Positions 46,804-56,362 of a stretch of 64,000 nucleotides of DNA are shown here, piece after piece (the stretch's first letter is position 1; every line of letters begins with the position of its first letter). Source of the stretch: Clitoria ternatea. Its lineage: Eukaryota > Streptophyta > Magnoliopsida > Fabales > Fabaceae. The position numbers and the translations under genes are program-made. The stretch covers positions 147,254,501-147,318,500 of the forward strand of contig CM075670.1 in NCBI GenBank assembly GCA_037962975.1. The letters run 5' to 3'. The notes under the pieces are model-generated. The model saw only the letters and a program-made list of their open reading frames with translations. It was not told the DNA's origin and did not search any database.

Positions 46804-46882
46804 ACAACAGCAACAGCAACAACAGCAACAGCAGCAACAGCAATAACAGCAACAGCAACAGCAACAACCTAAACAGCAACAG
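46771..46882. repeat. CAGCAA microsatellite in E
   Basis: About 110 bases of CAGCAA and CAA units with a few interruptions. Confidence 0.9.
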
Positions 46883-47596
46883 TGAGCAAGAACTCAATCA
46901 GTGAGCAAGAACATTATATATTTTGTGAAAACAGTGCTTATTTTCCAAAATATTAAATTTTTGTATAAGGATCAGATTAGTATTGTTGTATTGGACTCTC
47001 TATTCTGTTGTCTATTGCTATTACAATTTGGTTTTTACAGTAGCATATTGTGATGTATGTTTGAATCTCCACTCTATCTCTGTTACTATTTCTGTTCATG
47101 TTACTTTTTTTTTGTTTTTTTGTTTATCTATTGCCCAACGTTATTGTTCAAGTTGTTAGTGTATGTTTTTGTTTCTGTACGAATTTAAATTGTATGAGGG
47201 ATAGTTGCGATTATAATTTTATTGCCCAGAATATTAATCCTATTGCAAGGAATCAGTCCTCCTTTGTATACTGTTTGTTTTTCCAGATAATTCATTTACC
47301 GTATAGTTAAGGTGTCACTTTTTTTAGGCACCCGAACAAAGCTTGACAAAAATGTGATTGTTTATTTTTTTTATTTTTTTTTAGTTTCTGTTTTTCTTTC
47401 TGTTATTTTCAAAATTACGTCTAATTAAAATTTTAACAACTCAACATTATCTTCAACCAAAAAACATTACCCTTTTTTTTTTACTTTAGTAAGTTCGTGT
47501 ATTCTTCATCCTTTTTTTTGATAAATTTTTACTACTTATTATTTTTTTATTTTTTTTAAAAAAAATATATATAAAAAAAATCATTTTATCCAAAAG

Positions 47597-48097
47597 AGAT
47601 CAATTTAGACGATACGTCTTGTTGATTTTCCCCTATTTCAGTAAACCATCACCATAATTCATAAGGAACGGGATACTTGAGACGAGACGTCCCACTTATC
47701 CCCTTCCCATATTTTGATTAAATTCCATGAAAATGATCAATTTAGACGAGACGTCTTGTTGATTTTCCCCTATTTCAACAAACCATCACCATAATTCATA
47801 AGGAACGGGATACTTGAGACGAGACGTCCCGCTTATCCCCTTCCCATATTTTGATTAAATTCCATGAAAATCAATTTAGACGTGACGTCTTGTTGATTTT
47901 CTCCTATCTTTGGTAGGCCATCACCACAAGGAACGGGATACTTGGGACGAGACGTCCCATTTATCCCCTTCCCGTTTCTAACCCCGTATTTTGATTTGAG
48001 GATTACTAATTTAGATGCGACGTCTTGTTAGTATCCTTCTCTTTTCCTGTTTTATACCAAAGCCAGGGTTAATTTGGACGCGACGTCCTGTTAACCT
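47597..48097 (+). other. Array of eight palindromic GACGAGACGTC elements in E
   Basis: Eight units lie at about 47597-47626, 47671-47704, 47735-47766, 47808-47840, 47871-47900, 47934-47970, 48000-48035 and 48065-48097. Each has a core close to (A/G)GACGAGACGTC(T/C) and outer arms that pair with each other. Arm sequences alternate between ATCAA/TTGAT, GGGATA/TATCCC, ACTAA/TTAGT and GGTTAA/TTAACC types. The array ends 320 bases before the LTR 3' end. Confidence 0.85.
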
Positions 48098-48228
48098 ACA
48101 CTCCATGTCTGTTCAGTTTGTTTCTTCTGTTTTTACACAAAATACAAAAAAAAAGAGGAAGGAACCATGTTTTATTTAAGGCTATTTATATTGCGCTTCC
48201 AATCTTGGCACTGTTTCTGACAGGCGAT

Positions 48229-48252
48229 GTAGGGTGCTAATACCTTCCCTAC
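48229..48252 (+). other. Conserved-loop hairpin in E
   Basis: GTAGGG and CCCTAC pair around TGCTAATACCTT. The loop is identical to that in element C while the stem differs at two pairs and still pairs. Confidence 0.7.
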
Positions 48253-48417
48253 TCGTAACCGACTCCCGAACTTGAATCTCATTCATTAAACCAGTGCTTT
48301 ACTGAACCTAGTTTTTTCCAATGTTTTTCCTATGAATAAAAACGTTGGTGGCGACTCCCTGTTTCATTCCACTTTTTCTCTCTTTCTCGCCGCGCCGTCG
48401 CGATTTAGGTTGCGACA

Positions 48418-48422
48418 ATGGT
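48418..48422. repeat. Target-site duplication of solo LTR E, right copy
   Basis: ATGGT, matching 44860-44864. Confidence 0.93.
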
Positions 48423-49798
48423 CTATATAAATTCCATTATTATACACAAAAATGAAATTTTTGAGATACCACAGACTATCTACAGGGTATTTATTGACTT
48501 ATTCTTACTTACAAACCTTCCATAATTTAAAATTACAAGGGTAAAACTGTTTTTAAAAACAGGGATGTTACAAAAGGTATATCCGATTCCGAGTGAGTTG
48601 ATTGACGACTGAAAGAAATTCCTAGTAAAAATCAACTCGAACTTCCGAGTGAAGGTGTCCAAGTGCATCATTTGAATGAACACTTCTCAATAGGGCACGA
48701 ATTGGTTCTGAGTCTCTCTTCAGTCAGTTCCGATTAAATGTTTAAATCAGAGCCACTCTTTAGTCACTCTTCACTCATCCCCTCAAACTACAACAGCCGA
48801 GCAGAATATTTCTGAAGTTCCGATTGAATCAATTAAAAAGGACTTCCAGAAGCTCCTGACTGAATCAAGCAGAGAGACCGAGTGAATACTTCAAACAGAA
48901 GTGCTGCCAAATAAAGCCCTTCCAATTGAAGTGACTCCAATTGAGTGCTTTAAACAGTGATACGTCCGGGCCAAGTAACACCGAGTGAAAGCAACAAAAG
49001 TCCTGAGTAATGCTTCTCGGAAACCATTTCCGAGTCAATGAGCTACGAATTCAATCCCACACCGAGTGACAGAGGTTGGATCCGACTAGTGGATTCCAGC
49101 TTTCACTCGACCTTCTCTATGAGGGCATTTATTCTTCTCGGATTGATTCCCACCCGGTCTTTTATATGAGCAGAGTGATTCCACTTGGTCTTTTGTGTAT
49201 AAACACCATCGACTCCATTCGGATTGACTCTCTGTGGGTGAATACCGAATAAGCCACTCTTTCAGTCAGCACCGAGTGAATCCTTTTCAGTCAGCACCGA
49301 GTGAGCCAATCTTCTTCAGCACCGAGCCACTTTTTAATCAGTACCGAATGAATCACTTTTTAATCGGTTCTGAGTCATTCTTTACTCGGTTCTGATTGAA
49401 TGTTTCAATCATTCATCTAACACTCTTCACAACCTCAACACCGACCGGCTTTCACTCGGTCTTCTATATAAAAGACACCTTTTTCCACTAGGTCTTGTGT
49501 ACAAAAGACACCTTTTCCACTCGGTCTTGTGTACAAAAGGCACCTTTTCCACTCGGATTCTGGAGAGAAGGTGAAATCTGACCCATATTTCCACCAAATG
49601 CCCTTGCTGACTTGGATTTCCACTATCCAATTGGATCTTTGACTTATGAAGGGGCGGCTGTCAACAAGACAAAGGCTGTCTCTCCACCGTTCCCTATAGC
49701 TGTCATCATCCAGGTTGTCTCCAAGTTGTGATTATGGGGCGGCTGACACAAAAAATTAATAAAAAGCCCACTTGCCACAGATTGAGAACGCTCCCCAC

Positions 49799-49808
49799 TT
49801 ATAAATAG
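49799..49808 (+). promoter_or_regulatory. TATA box of element C 3' LTR
   Basis: TTATAAATAG, at the place equivalent to 22666 in the 5' LTR, just before the pyrimidine-rich leader. Confidence 0.55.
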
Positions 49809-50850
49809 GAGGAAGCATAAAAAGAGAAGGGACAGAGAGTATGAAATAACACAGCTCCTTCTCCACCCCACCGTACATCCCTCTCTTCCTCTCTCCACTG
49901 TCCCTCTTCCCTTTTCCACCCAACAGCCTCTTTTCCTTCCAACCGTCCCTCTCCACGCACCGTCTCCCTCTCTTACACAGCCCCTAAAACGCACCTCTCA
50001 ACACCGTCCCCTTTCTCCTTCATCCTCACCCAACCGTCCAACTCCACACTACACCATACAGCTCCTCCAACTCCACACCGTCCTCCTTTAAATCCTCCCA
50101 ACCGTCCCAACCTCCTTCCAACCCACATCACACAGTCCCAACCTCCTTTCCTTCCAACCATTCTCACTCTCTCCTAAAACTCACCCAACACCGTCCCCTT
50201 CTCATACCATCCCATCTCTACTTCTCCTCTAAGCCCCAACACCGTACAGCCCCTCTCTTCTCTCACTGTCCGTCCTCTTCCCACACCAACCATTCTCACT
50301 CTCTCCTAAAATTCCCCCAACACCGTCTCCCCCTCTCCTCAACCCATACTGTCCAGCCTCACCAACACCGTCCCCTTTCTCCTTTCTTCGCCCAACACTA
50401 TCCCCTCTCTTTTCCCACTTAACACCGTCCCTCTTTCCTTCTCCCTCAACCGTACAGCCCCAACGTCCTTCTCCTCTCTTAATACCGCATCCCCTCGAAC
50501 TCCACACTGTCCTCCCTTAAGTCCTACCCAACCGTCCTTCTCCTCTCCCAACCGTCCTCCTCAAATCCACACCAACCGTCCTTCTCAAAACCCACATCGT
50601 CCTGCTCCTAAAATCCCTATCACACTTTTAGCTCCGCTCAAGCCCATACTGTCCAACTCCTTTCTCACCACACCGGTCTCATTCTGCCCCTTATTTTTAA
50701 TACTTGTATTTATTTATTTTCTGTTAAATTAATTACTGTTCGATGATTGTTTCCTTTTCAATTATCAACTAATTTCCATTGATTGATAAATATTAATAAA
50801 AATGAGTGCATCACACATTCTATTTGGACTAGCATAAAAGTTGTAATAAC

Positions 50851-50883
<33 letters not shown>

Positions 50884-50915
50884 AATTTTTAATTATATCT
50901 TAAAAAGGGTGGAGC

Positions 50916-50951
50916 GAGTTTAATTTGGACGAGACGTCCTGTTAATCTCAT
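50916..50951 (+). other. Palindromic GACGAGACGTC element in the 3' LTR of C
   Basis: GAGTTTAA, GGACGAGACGTCC and TTAATCTC: one arm mismatch, otherwise as in the 5' LTR. Confidence 0.75.
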
Positions 50952-51097
50952 GTAAATATTCTGTGTTTATTTTTGTTTATTTTTGTAATACTTTGTTATT
51001 TCATACGCTTTCTTTTCATAAAGAAGTTAAAATAATTTCTAGGTTAATTATAATGCGCGCTATCATATTGAGGTAACCGTTTTTATAACGGACAGTT

Positions 51098-51121
51098 GTG
51101 AGGTGCTAATACCTTCCTCAA
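51098..51121 (+). other. Conserved-loop hairpin in the 3' LTR of C
   Basis: GTGAGG, TGCTAATACCTT, CCTCAA: same as in the 5' LTR except that the last base pair is lost. Confidence 0.65.
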
Positions 51122-51294
51122 CTGTAATTAGACTCCCAAACATGGAATTTCGTTTTTATAACCAGTGCTTTAATGAAAGGTTTTCCCGGTATTTTATCCT
51201 AAAAAATATTGGTGGCGACTCCCTATTTTTTCTTCTCGAACCAAAAAAAATCGTTTTGAGGGTCAGCCGTGCCGCCGCGATCCCGGTCGCGACA

Positions 51295-51299
51295 TATAG
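51295..51299. repeat. Target-site duplication of element C, right copy
   Basis: TATAG, matching 20452-20456. Confidence 0.92.
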
Positions 51300-51967
51300 G
51301 AATTGCTTTGCTAACTTTTCACTTTTCTTTTGCTTTTTATTGTTTTTCCTTTCATTTCTCAAAATCCTTATCCATAATTAAGGTCAGAGTGTGTCCTTTA
51401 ATTGCTGTTAGGCACACTCTTCATCCCCAAACTTAGAACTTGCTAGTCCCTAGCAATAAGATAAGACTCAGTAATCCATCAGTGGTACATCTAGGGACAA
51501 TTCACTTGGTTTTCCTCAGATAAATAGGCTTGTAAAGTTAGGTACATAATCAAAATGAAGAGGTCTCAGGCTCAAACATAATTATTGGGTCAAAGGATAA
51601 TTAATAATATTAAGAATGACTAAATTTGGCCTTGGCTAGTTTTCAAACAAGGCCTTCATCATTTCCAAGTACTGGAGCAAATTATGTCTCACTAAGCCAT
51701 AAGGCAGGCACACTCGGAAAAGAAATAATAAAGGCTCAAAAGCTCATAAATTATAGGTGATCAGCCAATCATGTCCCTAAACTTAATACGAGATTATAAA
51801 TTTAGATTGCTAACTAGCATGATGAATATGCAAGTAATACAGGATTGAAATAGTTATGGACAGGAATCATGAATCAAGCAATGCGAATCAATTAATTTAT
51901 CCAATTGATGCTTGAGAATCAGCAAGATTTAAATAATTAAGATGGATTCTAAATTAAACACAGTTAA
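51300..51967. other. Old non-coding sequence continuing from left of element C
   Basis: No gene. Contains CCCCAAACTTAGAACTTGC followed by TAGTCCCTAGCAA near 51427-51460, similar in style to 19850-19890. Family unknown. Confidence 0.45.
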
Positions 51968-52208
51968 CACTAGTGGAAAAAATGGATATAATCACGGTTA
52001 AAAAAGGCCTTCATTCACGGTTAAAGAACCGTGGTTGTTGCAGCCATGGTAGTAGATGATGGTCTTTAACCACGGTTAACAACCGTGGTAATAAATCACA
52101 TCTAACCACGGTTAAGAACAACTGTGAATATAACTTACTATTTATATTCACGGTTATCGAGCATAACCGTGAATATAAGAACTGAAAGGTGTCAGTTACA
52201 TCCACTTA
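51968..52208. mobile_element. Terminal fragment of a CACTA-type DNA transposon
   Basis: It starts CACTAGTGGAAAAAATGG, a CACTA-superfamily inverted-repeat terminus. It is followed by subterminal palindromes built on ACCGTGGTT and AACCACGGTT (for example TTCACGGTTA ... AACCGTGG, and TATTCACGGTTA ... TAACCGTGAATA). TAA precedes it as a possible 3-bp duplication. The fragment is cut at 52208 by element D; the other end would lie beyond the window. Confidence 0.7.
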
Positions 52209-53007
52209 TGATCCGGTCTGGATACCGGCCCCCAATCTTGGGACGTCAGAATGACCTCATATAAGGAAAACCGGTGTCCTGGTTTAACTTTACCACATCG
52301 GATATCCGATGTCTGGCCGCCCGTCCTCATCTCACGACTGCCCCACTTATTTTCTCTATAACGGATCTTTGTTCATTTTCGCAGAACATTTACATAACTC
52401 TTGGCTTTTCAGTCACAGCAAGATAAGAGCCCCTAATAACTTATCAGCGAAGATACTGTATGTAGCAAAATATATCACGTCAATGGCCTCAGGAAGCAAG
52501 TGGATGTGTCAGCAGATTATGCGGAAAAGGTGATTATCCTCTCCTCTTCCTAGAGGATCGTACTCTGATAATTGACCTACCCTTCTAACACATTCTGAGT
52601 GCTGAGCCACCCTGATTGACATAATGTACACGCTATCAGAGCTAGGGGACCCACCTGTATCCAACGACTCATTTTCTCACGTACAACTATAAATAGCTCA
52701 TTTCAATACACATACAAGGTATCGTTGTTCTATCTCACATTTTTACTGTTACTTCGCTTGAGTATTCACTGAGTTCTTACACTCTTCTAACTTGAGCGTC
52801 AGAGAATCTTCGTAGGTGGCACCACCTTTCGCCCCCCTGCAACACGAAACGTTGGTGTGAAGGATCTCCAGGACAATAAGGCCGGCCTCTCCCACTGAGA
52901 GACCGGATTAATACATCGGATACACACTATTCCGGTGTGCAAACCCTAAAAACACCTATAATCTTGTGGCTGGTCCCACACCGGATCCTAGACCCCGGTC
53001 CCGACCA
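52209..53007 (+). repeat. 5' LTR of element D
   Basis: It runs from TGATCCGG to about CCGACCA (53007) or GTTCA (53012); the exact end is uncertain because the second copy is truncated. The same 74-codon open frame occurs in both LTRs (52309 and 63310); it starts with ATG but has no recognisable content and overlaps the promoter region. Confidence 0.88.
52687..52696 (+). promoter_or_regulatory. TATA box of element D 5' LTR
   Basis: CTATAAATAG, a near-ideal plant TATA box, also present at 63688-63697 in the other LTR. Transcripts would start about 30 bases downstream. Confidence 0.75.
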
Positions 53008-53012
53008 GTTCA

Positions 53013-53033
53013 TTGGCACGCCCAGTGGGACTC
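53013..53033 (+). promoter_or_regulatory. Probable primer-binding site of element D
   Basis: TTGGCACGCCCAGTGGGACT follows the LTR end and has the TGG start expected of a tRNA 3' complement. I could not identify the tRNA with confidence. Confidence 0.55.
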
Positions 53034-53074
53034 GTTAGAGTAATTCCCATTTTCGTAGAAGTTTGGTTGTCACG

Positions 53075-54355
53075 ATGGAAGGTGATGGGAGAGATTTCAT
53101 TGATGGTCATATGGAGGATGTGACCCATCAACAGACTGGAAGGAGACTCGTTTTCGAGTCCCCTGTAACTCAAACCCGAAGGATGGTGCAAGTACAAACA
53201 CCTAACCCTCGCGATGAGGTTATCAGGCAACTCAGGGAGGAGCTGATGGAGTTGAAGCGGGAGAGAGGAGGAGCTGGGGACAGGGCAACGTCCCATGTAG
53301 AAGAGACTCATCACGCAACAGAGAGGGGCAGGTCTACAGCCCTTCAGTATTCGAAGATCCCAACATATGAAGAGAGAGAGAAGACTCAAGACTCTGGCGA
53401 TAGAGTCAGTACTAGGAGAAGGGAGCAGGTGGTGGTGACTTCAGGGACGTATAAGCTCAATGTCCCTTTCTCAAGAAGGCTGATGAACATTGCCATCCCG
53501 AAACATTTGCAAACAACTCAGCCACTGTCGATAGGGAAGTATAATGGAGAAACTGATCCCACTAAGCATTTGGATGCTTATGTGTATGAAGCTATGTATT
53601 TGGGAGCAGATAAAGATGTTATGTGCAGGATGTTCCCAAGAACACTAACCGAGGAGGCTCTCGGCTGGTTTAAGAGCTTACCCTCAGGATCTATAGACTC
53701 TTGGGAGGAAATGGCTGCTGCATTTGAAAGCCATTTCGTTATCTCTAGGGATATCCCAAGAACTTCTCACACCCTGGCCCAGATAAGGCAGGGAGAAACT
53801 GAAACTCTTAAGGAGTTCTTGAAAAGGTTTTATAAGGAGGCAGCTTTGGTCCCCAACCTCACGGAGGCCATACAACTTCATATTATGGTGGAAGCTCTTC
53901 AGCCTGGTTCAGCCTTTGCCCTATCTTTGGCAAAGAGCCCCCCAACAACCTTCGAGGAGTTTCAAAGGAAAACTTCCAAGTACGTGGGCATAGAGATGCA
54001 TCTAGAGGCAACTGCAACAAGAATGAAGCCTTCAGCACCCACTCAGCAGCCACAGAGAGAAAAGGAGAGAGTGAGGCCTGAGAAACATGCCTTTAGAGAA
54101 GACTTTGTAAATGCTCGCCCGCATCCACGAGATAGGCGTGTATCATCGTCCGACAACTATGCTCCGTTGAACACCAGGCATTCACAAATCATGAGGGAGG
54201 TTGGTTGGCCAACGTTGAACGTCTTTGGTATAAGGAAGCCAGCCCCAGTCAAGAGGGTTGGTAACCCACGTAAGTATTGCACTTTCCATGAACAGACAGG
54301 ACACAATACTGATGAGTGCAAGGCATTAAAGAATACGGTGGAAACTCTCATCTGA
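53075..54355 (+). CDS. Element D: Gag
   Basis: The first ATG is at 53075; the upstream in-frame TTG at 53063 is not a likely start. A short coiled coil (EVIRQLREELMELKRE) is followed by the capsid domain: FSRRLMNIAIPKHL, KYNGETDPTKHLDAYVYEAM, the Trp-containing ALGWFKSLPSGSIDSWEEM block, then QIRQGETETLKEFLKRFYKEA. Near the end is the knuckle CTFHEQTGHNTDEC, a CX2HX4HX4C variant typical of Tat Gags, then CKALKNTVETLI. It stops at TGA 54353-54355, consistent with a CGA-to-TGA change, because the same frame continues with EGKLKQYL. It would form the particle that packages the RNA. It is open throughout its folded part. Confidence 0.92.
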   Translation: MEGDGRDFIDGHMEDVTHQQTGRRLVFESPVTQTRRMVQVQTPNPRDEVIRQLREELMELKRERGGAGDRATSHVEETHHATERGRSTALQYSKIPTYEEREKTQDSGDRVSTRRREQVVVTSGTYKLNVPFSRRLMNIAIPKHLQTTQPLSIGKYNGETDPTKHLDAYVYEAMYLGADKDVMCRMFPRTLTEEALGWFKSLPSGSIDSWEEMAAAFESHFVISRDIPRTSHTLAQIRQGETETLKEFLKRFYKEAALVPNLTEAIQLHIMVEALQPGSAFALSLAKSPPTTFEEFQRKTSKYVGIEMHLEATATRMKPSAPTQQPQREKERVRPEKHAFREDFVNARPHPRDRRVSSSDNYAPLNTRHSQIMREVGWPTLNVFGIRKPAPVKRVGNPRKYCTFHEQTGHNTDECKALKNTVETLI

Positions 54356-54640
54356 GAAGGAAAGCTGAAGCAGTATTTGTTCAAGGAGAAATCTGTAGAC
54401 GAGCCTCAGAGGATGGAAAAAAGGAGTAGAGATCCTAATGACGAAGATGACAATGCACGTAATCCAGCAAGGAAGTTCACTGCAGCCGAAAAGCACAAGG
54501 GAGTAGTGATTGCTGGAGATGCCAGCAAAATAACATGCCCCAGCAGCAGAGGCAGGGCAGACGAGAAGTGATTGAGATGATAGCTGGAGGATTTTGCGGG
54601 AGGAGAAGCATCAATCACAGCACGGAAGAATCACCACAGG
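54356..54640 (+). pseudogene. Element D: gag-protease linker with stops and a short frame excursion
   Basis: The gag frame continues with EGKLKQYLFKEK and a charged stretch to about 54525. Between about 54525 and 54595 the sensible reading (PQQQRQGRREVIEMIAGGF) lies in another frame, so two single-base indels of opposite sign seem to have occurred. In the gag frame this creates stops from 54569. After about 54595 the gag/pol frame resumes (SITARKNHHR) into protease. Confidence 0.7.
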
Positions 54641-56362
54641 ATGATTCCATCTGTCCAGGGCAAACCAAGGGATAACCGTCCTTTCAGGGACGGTATGGCA
54701 GCTCTGACGGTGTCATTTACTGATGATGACTTTGGCCCAATAATTCCAGGAGGTGATGATGCAGTAGTTATCGTGGCATCCATAGCCAACAAGGATGTCA
54801 AGAGGATCCTCGTCGATCAGGGAAGTTCTTGTGACGTTATCTTTTATAATTGTTTCAAACGAATGGGTTTCAATGATGCAGATTTACAACCCTACACGCA
54901 AGAACTCACAGCGTTTAATGGAGCCAAGCAACCCACCAAGGGGTATCTTGACACCCTGATTTCTTTTGAAGGAGAGCCTGGTGTGAGAACAGTCAAGTCA
55001 AGAATCCTGGTGATTGATGTGGAATCCCCATACAACGGTATCATAGGCCGTCCAACATTGAATGCGATGGAAGTAATCGTGTCCACTCCTCACCTCTTGA
55101 TCAAATTCATTGACAAGGACAACGGTGTGTCCTCTCTCTGTGGTGATCAGGAGATGGCTCGATATTGTTATAACCTGAGCCTCAACATGGTCAAGTTGGA
55201 GGCATTCAACAAGAAGAGGAAGCTGAACGACGGAGGAACAGCGGCAGGGTCTGTCAGTCTAATTGATCTGGACCCCAGAGCGGAATTGAAGATTGATCCA
55301 CTCCATCCCTCTAAGCCCACACCGGATGGTGGTTCCAGGGATGTTGTCTTAGGAGATTCCCCAGAGAAGGTCACGCACATCAATGATAAGTTGGAGTTTG
55401 CTATGGAGCAACGCTTATTAGCCCTTCTGCAGGAGTTCAAAGATCTTTTCGCATGGACAGCAGCAGACATGCCTGGGATGGACCCTGATTTCTGTTGCCA
55501 CAAGCTTGCTGTGTATCCTGAAACAAGACCGGTGGCCCAGAAGAAGAGGAGGTTGGGACTGGAGAAGCAGAGGGCGGCTTGTGAGCAGACAGAGGAGTTG
55601 TTGAAAGCAGGCTTTATAAGGGAAATACGCTACTCATCTTGGCTTTCTAATGTGGTCATGGTGCAGAAGGCTAATGGCAAATGGAGAATGTGCACAGATT
55701 ATGTGGATCTTAACCGTTGCTGCCCCAAGGATCCATATCCCCTGCCCAACATTGATCGCATGGTGGATGATTCATCTGGTTACCAGTACCTCAGTTTCAT
55801 GGATGCTTATTCGGGGTATAACCAGATTCCGATGTGGGAGGGAGACCAAGAGAAAACTGCCTTTATCAATGACCGCGGTGTTTTCTGCTACACCGTCATG
55901 CCTTTTGGATTAAAGAACGCCGGCGCTACCTATCAGCGCATGATTAACAAAGTCTTTGAAGGAATGCACACCAGGCTGGTCGAAGTTTATATCGATGATA
56001 TTATAGCCAAAACGCCCGCTAGAGGAGACCACATTAAAGATCTGCGCCAAGTTTTCACTAGGCTTCGACAGTACAACATGAGGTTAAACCCCTTAAAATG
56101 CACCTTTGCCGTTCCAGCTGGGAAATTCCTGGGATTCATGTTGACCCAACGAGGCATCAAGGCCAACCCTGGGAAATGCCAAGCAATCCTGGACATGCAG
56201 AGCCCTAAGAGCCTGAGGGAGGTCCAATCGTTGAATGGGAAAGTGGCCGCTCTAGCTCACTTCATGCCCAAGATGGCGCACAGGTCCCTCCCCTTGTATA
56301 AGGCGTTGAAGAAACACAAGAGTTTTGAATGGGGAGAGGAGCAAGAACAAGCCTTCCAGTAA
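54641..56362 (+). CDS. Element D: aspartic protease and reverse transcriptase
   Basis: This 573-codon open frame is in the same frame as gag; the first Met is internal to the polyprotein. The protease active site reads ILVDQGSSCDVIF (Asp59-Gln-Gly), the DxGS variant seen in Tat-lineage and some other plant elements, with GIIGRPTLN downstream. RT starts after FAWTAADMPG: CTDYVDLNRCCPKDPYPLP, SFMDAYSGYNQI, VMPFGLKNAGATYQR, and the catalytic YIDDII at residues 450-455. The connection domain contains KFLGFMLTQRGI. It ends with TAA at 56360-56362, consistent with CAA-to-TAA, just where RNase H begins. The CCPKDPYPLP and GLKNAGATYQR wording separates it clearly from the Tekay elements A and B. Confidence 0.93.
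   Translation: MIPSVQGKPRDNRPFRDGMAALTVSFTDDDFGPIIPGGDDAVVIVASIANKDVKRILVDQGSSCDVIFYNCFKRMGFNDADLQPYTQELTAFNGAKQPTKGYLDTLISFEGEPGVRTVKSRILVIDVESPYNGIIGRPTLNAMEVIVSTPHLLIKFIDKDNGVSSLCGDQEMARYCYNLSLNMVKLEAFNKKRKLNDGGTAAGSVSLIDLDPRAELKIDPLHPSKPTPDGGSRDVVLGDSPEKVTHINDKLEFAMEQRLLALLQEFKDLFAWTAADMPGMDPDFCCHKLAVYPETRPVAQKKRRLGLEKQRAACEQTEELLKAGFIREIRYSSWLSNVVMVQKANGKWRMCTDYVDLNRCCPKDPYPLPNIDRMVDDSSGYQYLSFMDAYSGYNQIPMWEGDQEKTAFINDRGVFCYTVMPFGLKNAGATYQRMINKVFEGMHTRLVEVYIDDIIAKTPARGDHIKDLRQVFTRLRQYNMRLNPLKCTFAVPAGKFLGFMLTQRGIKANPGKCQAILDMQSPKSLREVQSLNGKVAALAHFMPKMAHRSLPLYKALKKHKSFEWGEEQEQAFQ

Larger units (their letters stand above)
44865..48417 (+). mobile_element. E: solo LTR of an Ogre-like element
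   Basis: This 3553-bp insertion starts TGTGAACACC and ends TTGCGACA, with the ATGGT duplication. The ends, the array of palindromic GACGAGACGTC elements, the TGCTAATACCTT hairpin and the GGTGGCGACTCCCT stretch near the 3' end match the LTR layout of element C, but most of the rest does not align. It is therefore a different subfamily. There is one such LTR only and no internal region, so it is a solo LTR left by recombination. No gene is present; minus-strand frames near 46191-46641 are AT/GA-rich artefacts. Confidence 0.85.
33541..48572 (-). mobile_element. Element B: Ty3/gypsy Tekay-type element lacking primer site and most of gag
   Basis: This is a minus-strand element inserted in the 3' LTR of C, with the AAAGG duplication. 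The LTRs are 33541-37510 (3970 bp) and 41126-48572 (3889 bp once the nested E is removed). The internal region is only 37511-41125. It holds the end of gag, protease, RT, RNase H, integrase and a chromodomain, in one frame with three stops. The 5' LTR joins directly to the middle of gag, so the primer site, leader and most of Gag are absent. The LTRs are closely similar apart from a 90-bp deletion and a few small changes, so the insertion is fairly recent. Confidence 0.93.
41126..48572 (-). repeat. 5' LTR of element B, interrupted by E
   Basis: This is the second LTR of B, split at 44864/48418 by solo LTR E. Compared with the 3' LTR it lacks 90 bp (equivalent to 37199-37288) and has a small insertion near 41250. 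No primer-binding site lies next to its inner end. Confidence 0.93.
20457..51294 (+). mobile_element. Element C: Ogre-like non-autonomous Ty3/gypsy element, carrying nested B and E
   Basis: This is a large plus-strand element with TGTGAACACC...GTCGCGACA LTRs (20457-24330, and 32247-33540 joined to 48573-51294), the TATAG duplication, an Arg-tRNA-type primer site and a purine tract. Its own internal region is 24331-32246. It holds a gag remnant with the CDYHAGAPGHSTEDC knuckle typical of Ogre and other Tat-lineage gags, no recognisable protease, RT or integrase, and two fields of tandem repeats before the 3' LTR. Long LTRs, the primer type and 3' minisatellites all fit Ogre. The two LTRs differ by many substitutions and indels, so C is much older than B. 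It must have depended on a full partner element for its enzymes. Confidence 0.88.
48573..51294 (+). repeat. 3' LTR of element C, right part (begins with the AAAGG duplication of B)
   Basis: This is the remaining 2.7 kb of the C 3' LTR. It has CCGAGTG then CACTCGG fields to about 49560, TATAAATA at 49800, and a pyrimidine-rich ACCGTCC leader to about 50690. Next are an ATT microsatellite (50843-50881), one palindromic element (50916-50951), the hairpin (51098-51121) and the GTCGCGACA end. AAAGG at 48573-48577 matches 33536-33540. Confidence 0.88.

Noticed and set aside
44865..48417. E considered as a complete small LTR element (for example a TRIM or LARD) and not a solo LTR
   Set aside because: There is no internal repeat of its ends; the U5-like features occur once, exactly at its 3' end, as in one LTR of element C.
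52309..52533. A 74-codon open frame present twice, also at 63310-63534, tempting as a conserved small protein
   Set aside because: The two copies are just the two LTRs of element D; the frame overlaps the promoter region and has no recognisable content.
53063..53074. Gag start of element D four codons upstream
   Set aside because: That codon is TTG; the first ATG in frame is at 53075.
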